The position numbers were made by a program, and so were the translations under genes. Shown here piece by piece: positions 1 through 5,132 of a DNA stretch of 5,280 nt (its first letter is position 1; every line of letters starts with the position of its first letter). The notes below the pieces were generated by a model, which searched no databases, was not told the origin of the DNA, and was given only the letters and a program-made list of their open reading frames with translations. Origin of the DNA: Acetobacteraceae bacterium (GTDB lineage Bacteria; Pseudomonadota; Alphaproteobacteria; Acetobacterales; Acetobacteraceae); assembly GCA_003164305.1 (NCBI GenBank), contig PLSZ01000494.1, positions 4,674-9,953 on the forward strand, read 5' to 3'.

Positions 1-49
1 TCGAGCCGGACCATGACGTAAATGACCGGTGCCGTCCGATCCGCGACAC

Positions 50-92
50 TATCCTGGTGCCAATGGGGCGGAGCCCCGCGGGCATCAGGATA
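50..92. repeat. Nested intergenic hairpin
   Basis: The outer arms TATCCTGGTGCC (50-61) and GGCATCAGGATA (81-92) are reverse complements at 11 of 12 positions. Inside lies a second stem, GGGGC-GGA-GCCCC (65-77). Together they make a long two-part hairpin of 43 bases. No T-run follows on either strand, so it does not look like a standard intrinsic terminator. It could still stop or stabilise a transcript entering from the left, or be a REP-type element. Structure is seen directly; function is unknown. Confidence 0.6.
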
Positions 93-135
93 AACCACCG
101 AAGCGGCCAATGTTCGCCTCTTCCCGACGCGCCAG

Positions 136-162
136 GGACTCCAAAGTCCGGACAACGTGTCC
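136..162. repeat. Two small tandem hairpins
   Basis: Two perfect 5-bp stems sit end to end: GGACT-CCAA-AGTCC (136-149) and GGACA-ACG-TGTCC (150-162). They lie directly upstream of the dispersed repeat copy at 172-198 and may be part of that intergenic element. The stems are short, so chance is not excluded in DNA this GC-rich. Confidence 0.35.
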
Positions 163-171
163 AGGCTGGGC

Positions 172-198
172 GATCCCGGGTCAAGCCCGAGGATGACG
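172..198. repeat. Dispersed palindromic repeat, copy 1
   Basis: This stretch closely matches the segment at 4545-4572, sharing the core CGGGTC(A/G)AGCCCG and the tail GATGACG with one gap and a few substitutions. The core is partly palindromic (GGG/CCC around TCAAG). Elements of this kind are scattered through alphaproteobacterial intergenic DNA and produce meaningless open frames ending in residues like 'GSSPRMT', as seen here. Its presence is an argument against extending the 316-1002 gene upstream to 157. Confidence 0.6.
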
Positions 199-237
199 TT
201 CGGAGGCCCAATTTATCGCATGAATCGCCTGCGGATA

Positions 238-246
238 TGGTACAAT
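238..246 (+). promoter_or_regulatory. Extended -10 promoter for 316-1002
   Basis: TGGTACAAT reads as an extended -10 element (TGn followed by TACAAT, 5 of 6 matches to TATAAT). No good -35 hexamer is found 16-18 bases upstream, which is typical of extended -10 promoters. Transcription would begin near 252-254, giving a leader of about 63 bases before the ATG at 316. This is inferred from sequence match only. Confidence 0.5.
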
Positions 247-304
247 CTCGTAGCAAGGTCCCGGCGCTCCGGTCCAAAAGGGACATGTTTGATCAGGACC
301 GTTC

Positions 305-310
305 AGGAGG
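305..310 (+). promoter_or_regulatory. Strong ribosome binding site deciding the start at 316
   Basis: AGGAGG, a full anti-16S match, lies 5 bases before ATG 316. It settles the start of the unknown gene. The in-frame ATG at 157 has no comparable site and its frame would run through the repeat and promoter. In the leader, GGTCC (271-275) can pair with GGACC (296-300), and GGTCCC (257-262) with GGGAC (280-284), so competing small stems are possible near this site. Confidence 0.8.
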
Positions 311-315
311 CGGCG

Positions 316-1002
316 ATGGCATCAGTGCCGTACGAGTATGCGTGCGATGAGCAAGCCGGATTCGCGATGGGCACCGCGCATGTGCGTTTCGGCTACGTGA
401 CCTCGCTGACCGGTCTCGGCATGACGACGCCATTCTCGAGGGATCTGGCGGTGTCCGTCCCGTTCAATTCCAGCGCCCCGCCGAGCTTTCAGGGCCTCCA
501 GTACCAACCGCGCCCGTCTTTGACCACATCCACGTCCGGAGCGACCGTGGCCGGCGGCGGGGCCGTCGGCTCGGCCAAGGTCGTTGGCGTGATGGAAAAA
601 TTCAGTTGGAACGGCGGGGTCGGCGACGCGATCACGCTCAGTTTTTACGTTTCGCGAACGACCGCGACGCAGATCAAGTCGTTGCAGCAAACCAGCACGA
701 ACAACACGAGGATCTCGTCCCTCGCGTGGTGGATCGCCGACTATGATCCGCAGGCGAAAATGTGGTTCGAGCAGGCTTACCCGCTCAGCGGGTCGATCTC
801 CGGCATTCTTCAGGGCGCTGGCGCGCCGGCGCTGAACGTGGATCTGAGCCCGGGGAGCGCGCAGGCCAGCGCGATGCAGATTTATAAGGTCGCCCTCACC
901 GTCGGACCCGCCGCGAACCTTTCATATTCCCTGCAATTCGCCAACACGCTCAACGCGAAGGTGATCAAATCATGGGGCCTCGTGGTCGGAACCATGGCCT
1001 AA
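316..1002 (+). CDS. Protein of unknown function, 228 residues
   Basis: I do not recognise a family for this protein. It has no N-terminal signal peptide and no membrane segment; it opens MASVPYEYACDEQAG and has a single Cys at residue 10. The first half has Ser/Thr/Gly/Ala-rich stretches (around 70-90, 'TTSTSGATVAGGGAVGSAK'). The middle and end alternate polar and hydrophobic residues with aromatics ('EKFSWNGGVGDAITLSFYVS', 'SLAWWIADYDPQAKMWFEQ', 'NLSYSLQFANTLNAKVIKSW'), which suggests a beta-rich soluble or assembly-forming protein. A structural or appendage-type role is conceivable but unsupported. The start is fixed by AGGAGG five bases upstream and by an extended -10 promoter at 238-246, so it appears to be a single-gene transcript. 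Its last 33 bases overlap the end of the convergent isomerase gene. Frame integrity and translation signals make it a credible real gene. Confidence 0.75.
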   Translation: MASVPYEYACDEQAGFAMGTAHVRFGYVTSLTGLGMTTPFSRDLAVSVPFNSSAPPSFQGLQYQPRPSLTTSTSGATVAGGGAVGSAKVVGVMEKFSWNGGVGDAITLSFYVSRTTATQIKSLQQTSTNNTRISSLAWWIADYDPQAKMWFEQAYPLSGSISGILQGAGAPALNVDLSPGSAQASAMQIYKVALTVGPAANLSYSLQFANTLNAKVIKSWGLVVGTMA

Positions 1003-1617
1003 CGCTCCCGCCTGGCCGCCGGCGATCGCCTCTTCCACATCCCGCAGCCGGTCCTTGCCGAACCACATCTCCTCGCCCACGAAGAACGTCGGCGACCCGA
1101 ACGTCCCCCGCGCCACCGACGCCTCGGTATTCGCGATCAGCCGCGGCTTCGCCGCCGGATCCTCGGCCCTCGCGAGGATGGCCGCGCCATCCAGCCCGGA
1201 CTCGTCCAGCGCCGCGCGGATCACCTCCGGCTCGTCCATTTTCTTCGGCGCTTCCCACATGTGGTGGAACACCGCCTCCACGTACCGCGCCAACGAATCG
1301 TCCAGTTCCGCCGCCGCCGCGCCCCGCATGATGCGCAGCGTGTTGACCGGAAAGAACGGGTTTCGCACGTAATTCGTGATGCCGTGCCGGCGCAGGAACC
1401 GCTCGGTCTCCAGCCGCTCGTAGTCCAGCTTGCCCCTGATCCCCGCGAACGCCTCCCCGGGGGAGCGATTGCCGGTCGCCTTGAACACCCCACCCAACAA
1501 CACCGGCACGTAACGAAACCTCGCCCCGGTCCGCCGTTCGATCGCCGGAATGACCCGATGCGACAGATACGCGTTCGGACTACCGAAATCGAAATGAAAC
1601 TCCACCGTCACGGTCAT
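970..1617 (-). CDS. 2-hydroxychromene-2-carboxylate isomerase family protein (DsbA-fold, kappa-GST-like)
   Basis: The 215-residue product has the usual length and signatures of the HCCA isomerase/kappa glutathione transferase group. The N-terminal thioredoxin-like strand ends in FDFGSPNAYLS, where Ser13 takes the place of the Ser used to position glutathione in this family. 'LLGGVFKATGN' (40-50) is a family hallmark. 'GTFGSPTFFVG' (171-181), with the cis-Pro at 176, and 'WFGKDRL' (185-191) close the thioredoxin half; residues about 65-165 form the helical insert. Characterised relatives isomerise ring-cleavage products of naphthalene-type aromatics using glutathione; many homologues act on unknown substrates. 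I start at ATG 1617 rather than 1665 because GAGGGA (1624-1629) sits 6 bases upstream and the family begins with this strand. It follows the SDR gene after a 10-bp gap, so the two are probably cotranscribed. No aromatic ring-cleavage genes are nearby, so a general electrophile or glutathione role is as likely as aromatic catabolism. Confidence 0.88.
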   Translation of the reverse strand: MTVTVEFHFDFGSPNAYLSHRVIPAIERRTGARFRYVPVLLGGVFKATGNRSPGEAFAGIRGKLDYERLETERFLRRHGITNYVRNPFFPVNTLRIMRGAAAAELDDSLARYVEAVFHHMWEAPKKMDEPEVIRAALDESGLDGAAILARAEDPAAKPRLIANTEASVARGTFGSPTFFVGEEMWFGKDRLRDVEEAIAGGQAGALGHGSDHEAP

Positions 1618-1627
1618 GGTGCGTCCC

Positions 1628-2359
1628 TCACCATGTTTCGCTGGCCGGCCGGACATCCAGCTCATGCGTCCACGCGTCGCGCGGCTGTCGATGCAATTGC
1701 CAGTACGTCTCCGCGATCGAGGCCGGATCCATCAGTACCCGTTCCTCGGCCGAGCCACCGCGCGCCTTGATCCGCTCCCGCACCCAGGCGGTGTCCACCC
1801 CGGCGTCGATCACCAGATGCGCGACATGGATGCCCTGAGGCCCCAGTTCCCGCGCCATGCTCTGCGCCACCGCGCGCAGCCCGAATTTGGCGCTGGCGAA
1901 CGCGGCGTAACCCTTGCCGCCGCGCACGCTGGCGGTCGCGCCGGTGAAGAAGATCGAGCCCCGGCCACGCGGCAGCATCATCCGCGCCGCTTCCCGCCCC
2001 GACAGGAACCCGGCGTGGCACGCCAGTTCCCAGACTTTTCGGAATACCCGCTCGGTGGTGTCCAGCAGCGGAAAGTTCACGTTGGCGCCGATGTTGAACA
2101 CGGCGACCTCCAGCGGCGCGGCGGCATCCGCTTCGGCCATGAAGGCGGCGACGTCGGCTTCCTTCCGGGCATCCAGCGTCCGGCCCGCGCAGCGTCCGCC
2201 GGCGGCCTCGATCTCCGCCACCAGCGGCGCCAGTTTCTCGCCATTCCGGCGGCCGGCGTGGATCAGATAAAATTCGCGAGCGAACCGCCGGGCGATCGCA
2301 GCGCCGATGTAATCGCCGGCCCCTACGACCGCGACCGAGGCGTGACGGGGTTCAGGCAT
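1628..2359 (-). CDS. SDR-fold oxidoreductase-like protein with altered catalytic residues
   Basis: The product is 243 residues with a Rossmann fold of the short-chain dehydrogenase/reductase family. The nucleotide-binding turn is VVGAGDYIG (11-19), a variant of TGxxxGIG. AGRR (35-38) after strand 2 hints at NADP preference, and FNIGAN (88-93) replaces NNAG. In the active-site region, 'FFTGATAS' (137-144) and 'YAAFASAKFGLRA' (151-163) align so that the catalytic Ser becomes Ala141 and the Tyr of YxxxK becomes Phe154, while Lys158 remains. Tyr151 and Ser144 are each three residues away. The C-terminal part ('ARELGPQGIHVAHLVIDAGVDT', 169-190) is well conserved with an SDR subgroup. The start has GGAGGAG (2368-2374) 8 bases upstream. 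It is the first gene of a leftward operon with the isomerase, under the divergent promoter next to the HxlR gene. It may bind nucleotide without classical dehydrogenase chemistry. Confidence 0.88.
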   Translation of the reverse strand: MPEPRHASVAVVGAGDYIGAAIARRFAREFYLIHAGRRNGEKLAPLVAEIEAAGGRCAGRTLDARKEADVAAFMAEADAAAPLEVAVFNIGANVNFPLLDTTERVFRKVWELACHAGFLSGREAARMMLPRGRGSIFFTGATASVRGGKGYAAFASAKFGLRAVAQSMARELGPQGIHVAHLVIDAGVDTAWVRERIKARGGSAEERVLMDPASIAETYWQLHRQPRDAWTHELDVRPASETW

Positions 2360-2377
2360 GGCGCGGGCTCCTCCGAA

Positions 2378-2398
2378 TGGGTATCATGATAATAGTTA
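2378..2398. promoter_or_regulatory. Operator arm 1 (leftward promoter side)
   Basis: GTATCATGATAATAGTTA (2381-2398) matches the reverse complement of 2443-2460 at 17 of 18 positions. It contains the perfect 10-bp palindrome TATCATGATA (2382-2391). It covers the -10 of the SDR/isomerase promoter, so a bound regulator would block it. The HxlR protein encoded next door is the obvious candidate. Repeat and position are seen; binding is inferred. Confidence 0.7.
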
Positions 2399-2416
2399 CT
2401 CCATCGGCGATGTCGA
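2389..2416 (-). promoter_or_regulatory. Promoter of the SDR-isomerase operon
   Basis: Read on the minus strand, TCGACA (2411-2416; 5 of 6 to TTGACA) and TATTAT (2389-2394; 5 of 6 to TATAAT) are separated by 16 bases. Transcription would start near 2382 and run into the SDR start at 2359. The -10 lies inside operator arm 1. Confidence 0.6.
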
Positions 2417-2420
2417 GCCC

Positions 2421-2452
2421 TTGACGGACCGCTTCAGGCCATTAACTATCAT
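2421..2452 (+). promoter_or_regulatory. Promoter of the HxlR-MATE operon
   Basis: TTGACG (2421-2426) is a good -35. The best -10 by position in the operator is TATCAT (2447-2452), the counterpart of TATTAT in the other arm, but it stands 20 bases away, which is long. AACTAT (2444-2449) gives 17-base spacing with a weaker match. Either way the -10 falls inside operator arm 2, so the regulator gene is probably self-repressed. Confidence 0.5.
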
Positions 2453-2463
2453 CATGATACTTA
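2443..2463. promoter_or_regulatory. Operator arm 2 (regulator promoter side)
   Basis: This 21-base stretch is itself a near-perfect dyad around 2453: TAA-C-TATCAT-C-ATGATA-C-TTA, with only the symmetric C/C pair breaking it. Its first 18 bases are the inverted copy of operator arm 1. The matching arm centres are 62 bp apart, close to six helical turns, so regulators on the two arms would face the same side. A long dyad with AT-rich half-sites fits a dimeric winged-helix regulator. Confidence 0.7.
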
Positions 2464-2481
2464 CTTCGAGGGCCAGCCCCC

Positions 2482-2937
2482 ATGCGCCACAAAAGCCTGA
2501 AACCCATGCAGTGCCCGATCGCGCGCGGCCTGGAGCATGTCGGCGAGTGGTGGACGATCCTGATCCTGCGCGACGCGTTCCGCGGCTTCCGCCGCTTCGA
2601 TGAGTTCCGCGACAGTCTGTCCATCGCCCCCACCATGCTGACAAAACGCCTGAACACGCTGGTGGAGTCAGGCTTTCTGGCGCGCCACCAATACAGCGAG
2701 CACCCGCCCAGGGATGAATATGTGCTGACGGAGAGGGGCAGGGATTTCCGGCCGGTGCTGCTGGCGATGATGGCGTTCGGCAACCGGCATTTCCCGCCGG
2801 ACCGGCAAACCGTGCGCATCGTCAATCAGGACACCGGCGCCCCCGTCGATCCGATCCTCGTCGATCCGGCGACCGGCCAGCGAGTCGATGGGCCCGGCTA
2901 CACCGTCGTGACAACCCCGTTGGAGCAACGCGCATGA
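2482..2937 (+). CDS. HxlR-family winged-helix transcriptional regulator
   Basis: The 151-residue product is a clear HxlR-family DNA-binding protein. 'CPIARGLEHVGEWWTILILR' (11-30) is the family's signature start; 'FDEFRDSLSIAPTMLTKRLN' (39-58) holds the helix-turn-helix; 'YSEHPPRDEYVLTERG' (71-86) is the wing; 'LLAMMAFGN' (93-101) is in the dimerisation helix. Residues about 108-151 form a short C-terminal tail (VNQDTGAPVDP...) beyond the core. Cys11 is the only cysteine, at the place where HxlR relatives such as YodB and HypR carry a redox/electrophile-sensing Cys; that role here is inference. GAGGG (2468-2472) lies 9 bases before ATG 2482. The gene is divergent from the SDR operon and its stop overlaps the start of the MATE gene. 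It probably represses both promoters through the paired operator arms and is released by a compound the cassette handles. Confidence 0.9.
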   Translation: MRHKSLKPMQCPIARGLEHVGEWWTILILRDAFRGFRRFDEFRDSLSIAPTMLTKRLNTLVESGFLARHQYSEHPPRDEYVLTERGRDFRPVLLAMMAFGNRHFPPDRQTVRIVNQDTGAPVDPILVDPATGQRVDGPGYTVVTTPLEQRA

Positions 2938-4382
2938 GCGCCCTCACCCAGATCGCCACCGCGCCCGAGACCGCGATCTCCCCCGTCGCGCCGGCGACCA
3001 CGATTTCCAGCATCACCTCGGTGACCGCGCCAGCGATGAACGCCCGCACCAGCCGCCTGCTGCAAGGGCCGATCGTGCCGATCATGCTCGCGATGGCCTG
3101 GCCGAACATTCTGGTCATGCTGGCGCAGGCCTCCACCGGGCTGATCGAGACCTGGTTCGTTTCCCGTCTGGGCATCGACGCGCTGACCGGCATGGCGCTG
3201 GTCTTTCCCGGCTTCATGATGATGCAGATGCTGTCGGGCGGCGCGATGGGCGGCGGCATTGCCTCGGCCATCGCCCGGGCGTTGGGCGGCGGGCGAAAGC
3301 ATGACGCCGACGCACTGGTCTGGCATGCGCTGATCATCAACCTCACGTTGGGGCTGATCTTCAGCGCGTTGGTGCTGACGTTCGGGCGATCGCTGTATCT
3401 GGCTCTGGGTGGTCACGGCGAATCGGTCGAAGCGGCTTTGCGCTATTCCAACGTCGTGTTCATCGCGACGCCGGTGGTGTGGCTGTTGAACGCGTTGGCC
3501 AGCATCATCCGCGGTACCGGGAACATGATGGTGCCCGCGCTGGCGGTGATTCTGGGCGTCGCGCTGTTGATCCCGCTGTCCCCCACGCTGATTTTCGGTC
3601 TGGGCCCGATCCCCGCCATGGGCGTGACGGGTGCCGGCATCGCGGTGATGGCGACCACCTGCCTGTCGGCCCTGGCGTTGGGCGTCTACGTGTTCGGCGG
3701 CTGGAGTCTGGTCCGTCCAGGCGCGTTCCGCCCGCGGTGGAAAATGTTCGCGGATATCCTGCGGGTTGGCGCCGTGGCCTCGGTCAGCACCTTGCAGACG
3801 ACGTTCACGATCGGCCTGCTGACGGCACTGGTCGGACTGGCGGGGGGGCCCGACGCGGTCGCCGGCTATGGCACCGGCGCGCGCCTGGAATTCCTGCTGG
3901 TGCCTTTGGTGTTCGGTCTGGGCGCTCCGCTGGTGGCTCTGGTCGGCACGAACATCGGCGCTGGGCAGCGCGACCGGGCGTTGCGCGTGGCCCTGACCGG
4001 CGGCGCCATCGCGTTCGGCCTGTGCGAGGCCGTCGGCCTCGCCGCCGCGATCTGGCCGGAAGCGTGGCTGGGATTGTTCGGCCACGACCCCGGCATGCTG
4101 GCGGCGGGCGTGGTCTATTTGCACTACGCCGGCCCGGCGTACGGGTTCTTCGGCCTGGGCTTATCGCTGTATTTCGCCTCGCAGGGCGCGGGGCGCCTGG
4201 CATGGCCGCTGTTCGCCGGCTTCCTGCGGATGGGAATCGCGGTCGGTGGCGGGTGGGCCGCGTGGTTCGCCACCCACGACCTGCGCGCCGTGTTCGCCGT
4301 GCTGAGTCTGGCGCTGTTCGTTTACGGCAGCGTGCTGGTGTCCGCGATCAAGGCTGGCGTGTGGTTCCGCCGGGCCACGTGA
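2934..4382 (+). CDS. MATE-family multidrug/toxin efflux transporter
   Basis: The 482-residue product has the length and about 12 hydrophobic segments of a MATE exporter, which would sit in the inner membrane and expel compounds using a proton or sodium gradient. Helix 1 region 'MAWPNILVMLAQASTGLIETWFVSRLG' (54-80) carries the conserved Pro57 and Glu72 where NorM-type pumps have Asp. 'SIIRGTGN' (190-197) and 'GTNIGAGQRDRA' (338-349) are the repeated loop motifs of the two halves. The first 38 residues are Ser/Thr/Ala/Pro-rich and not membrane-spanning; an internal Met35 (3036) could start a more typical protein. I keep ATG 2934 because it overlaps the HxlR stop as ATGA and has GGAG (2922-2925) 8 bases upstream, implying translational coupling. 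Export of the regulator's inducer is the likely job; the substrate cannot be read from sequence. Confidence 0.92.
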   Translation: MSALTQIATAPETAISPVAPATTISSITSVTAPAMNARTSRLLQGPIVPIMLAMAWPNILVMLAQASTGLIETWFVSRLGIDALTGMALVFPGFMMMQMLSGGAMGGGIASAIARALGGGRKHDADALVWHALIINLTLGLIFSALVLTFGRSLYLALGGHGESVEAALRYSNVVFIATPVVWLLNALASIIRGTGNMMVPALAVILGVALLIPLSPTLIFGLGPIPAMGVTGAGIAVMATTCLSALALGVYVFGGWSLVRPGAFRPRWKMFADILRVGAVASVSTLQTTFTIGLLTALVGLAGGPDAVAGYGTGARLEFLLVPLVFGLGAPLVALVGTNIGAGQRDRALRVALTGGAIAFGLCEAVGLAAAIWPEAWLGLFGHDPGMLAAGVVYLHYAGPAYGFFGLGLSLYFASQGAGRLAWPLFAGFLRMGIAVGGGWAAWFATHDLRAVFAVLSLALFVYGSVLVSAIKAGVWFRRAT

Positions 4383-4424
4383 TCAAACGCACCGGCGGGT
4401 TATCACGGCTCCACGCATCCGTCG

Positions 4425-4645
4425 TCACCGGGCCTGACCCCATGCGCGCTAAAATAGCGGCCCCGATGAGGTGGCGCGCCGTTTCCCCGTCATGGCCGGG
4501 CTCGACCCGGCCATCTCTGGCCGCGCAATGTGCGCGCTTCGAGAGATCACCGGGTCGAGCCCGGGGATGACGATCAGTGGCAGTGGGCGTGCGTTTTCCC
4601 CCGCGACGGCGCTTATGTTAGCGCCTATGGGGCCTGACCCGGTGA
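4425..4645. repeat. Outer inverted repeat pair around the central palindrome
   Basis: The left arm at 4425-4459 (TCACCGGG...CCCCAT...GCGCTAA...AGCG) matches the reverse complement of the right arm at 4610-4645 at 29 of 35 aligned positions with one single-base gap. The pair encloses the palindrome at 4488-4572, giving a composite dyad of about 220 bp. It has inverted ends like a small non-autonomous element, but I see no clear target duplication. Confidence 0.5.
4488..4572. repeat. Large palindrome, dispersed repeat copies 2 and 3
   Basis: The 31-base arms at 4488-4518 and 4542-4572 are reverse complements at 27 of 31 positions. The core CCGGGCTCGACCCGG (4496-4510) pairs perfectly with 4550-4564, and the CGTCAT and ATCTCT ends also pair. 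The 23-base loop contains its own perfect stem, CGCGCA-ATG-TGCGCG (4522-4536). The right arm is the same repeat seen at 172-198. It would form a very stable RNA hairpin or DNA cruciform. Confidence 0.75.
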
Positions 4646-4665
4646 TCGCCGCGCATGCCGCTGAA

Positions 4666-4687
4666 GATGGCCGGATCGAGCCAGCCA
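4666..4687. repeat. Hairpin downstream of MscL, degenerate repeat copy
   Basis: ATGGCCGG (4666-4673) pairs with CCAGCCAT (4680-4687) over 8 positions, one of them a G-U pair on the minus strand. It closely resembles the arm of the large palindrome at 4492-4513. It lies 19 bases beyond the MscL stop, in the right place to protect or end that transcript, but it lacks a following T-run. Confidence 0.45.
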
Positions 4688-4706
4688 TAATGAGGTTGGA
4701 CCCACT

Positions 4707-5132
4707 CTAAGCCGCCGGTTTTTGCTTCAGCAGATCGCGAATTTCCTCCAGCAGCACTTCAGTTTTGCTCGGCGGCGGAGCGGCGGCGCCGAGGTTGCGC
4801 AGGTTCAGCCGGGACACGAACTTCACCACCCAGAAGATCACGAACGCCATGATCAGGAACTGGATGATGGCGTTGATGAACAGGCCGATATTCACGGTCG
4901 GCGCTCCGGCGGTCTTCGCCAGGTCCAATGTATCGTAGTGCTTGCCGTTCAGCGGAAAGAAGATATTGCTGAAATCGACGCCGCCCAGAAAGACGCCGAT
5001 GATCGGGTTGAGCACGTCCTTCACGAGGCTGGTGACGACCCCGCCGAACGCCGCGCCAATGATCACGCCGACCGCCAGATCGACGACGTTGCCGCGCGCG
5101 ATAAACTCCTTGAATTCCTTGGCTAAGCTCAT
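4707..5132 (-). CDS. mscL: Large-conductance mechanosensitive channel MscL
   Basis: The 141-residue product is a full-length MscL, the pentameric inner-membrane channel that opens under membrane tension to release solutes during hypo-osmotic shock. The N-terminal amphipathic helix and first membrane helix read 'KEFKEFIARGNVVDLAVGVI' (5-24) followed by IGAAFGGVVTSLVKD, the most conserved part of the family with its small-residue Gly/Ala packing at the gate. The periplasmic loop spans about 46-80, the second membrane helix about 83-105 ('LFINAIIQFLIMAFVIFWVV'), and a charged C-terminal helix 'TEVLLEEIRDLLKQ' (124-137) forms the cytoplasmic bundle. The start at 5132 matches the family N-terminus. 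The frame stays open to 5270, but those 46 residues are not MscL-like. No Shine-Dalgarno sequence precedes ATG 5132. It is convergent with the MATE gene and appears unrelated to that cassette. Confidence 0.95.
   Translation of the reverse strand: MSLAKEFKEFIARGNVVDLAVGVIIGAAFGGVVTSLVKDVLNPIIGVFLGGVDFSNIFFPLNGKHYDTLDLAKTAGAPTVNIGLFINAIIQFLIMAFVIFWVVKFVSRLNLRNLGAAAPPPSKTEVLLEEIRDLLKQKPAA

Larger units (their letters stand above)
4383..4706. other. Non-coding gap filled by nested inverted repeats
   Basis: This 324-bp gap lies between the convergent MATE and MscL genes. I see no credible gene in it. The open frames on both strands give peptides such as 'VMAGLDPAIS' and 'GSSPGMT', which are the usual translation artefacts of this repeat family. 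It contains a central large palindrome (4488-4572), an outer inverted repeat pair (4425-4459 / 4610-4645) and a further hairpin (4666-4687). No T-run after a stem is present, so no intrinsic terminator can be called, though the hairpins may separate the convergent transcripts. Confidence 0.7.

Noticed and set aside
157..315. Upstream extension of the unknown gene to ATG 157
   Set aside because: No ribosome binding site at 157, the extension runs through the dispersed repeat and the extended -10 promoter, and AGGAGG marks 316 as the start.
57..350. 97-codon frame on the plus strand, open from the window start
   Set aside because: The translation is Arg/Pro/Ser-rich, contains the repeat artefact 'RVKPEDD', has no ribosome site and overlaps the better-supported 316 gene out of frame.
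2898..4570. Long frames of 408 (minus) and 363 (plus) codons inside the MATE gene
   Set aside because: They are GC-driven shadows: His/Gln/Arg- or Arg/Gly-rich with no domain, while the MATE frame has membrane segments and family motifs.
4383..4706. CRISPR array or attachment site in the repeat-rich gap
   Set aside because: The repeats are inverted and unequal in spacing, with no regular direct repeats and spacers, and no integrase or cas gene is present.
4449..4710. Two 79-codon frames on opposite strands (4471-4710 + and 4449-4688 -)
   Set aside because: Both peptides ('VMAGLDPAIS...GSSPGMT' and 'VIPGLDPVIS...GSSPAMT') are direct translations of the palindromic repeat arms, a well-known annotation artefact.
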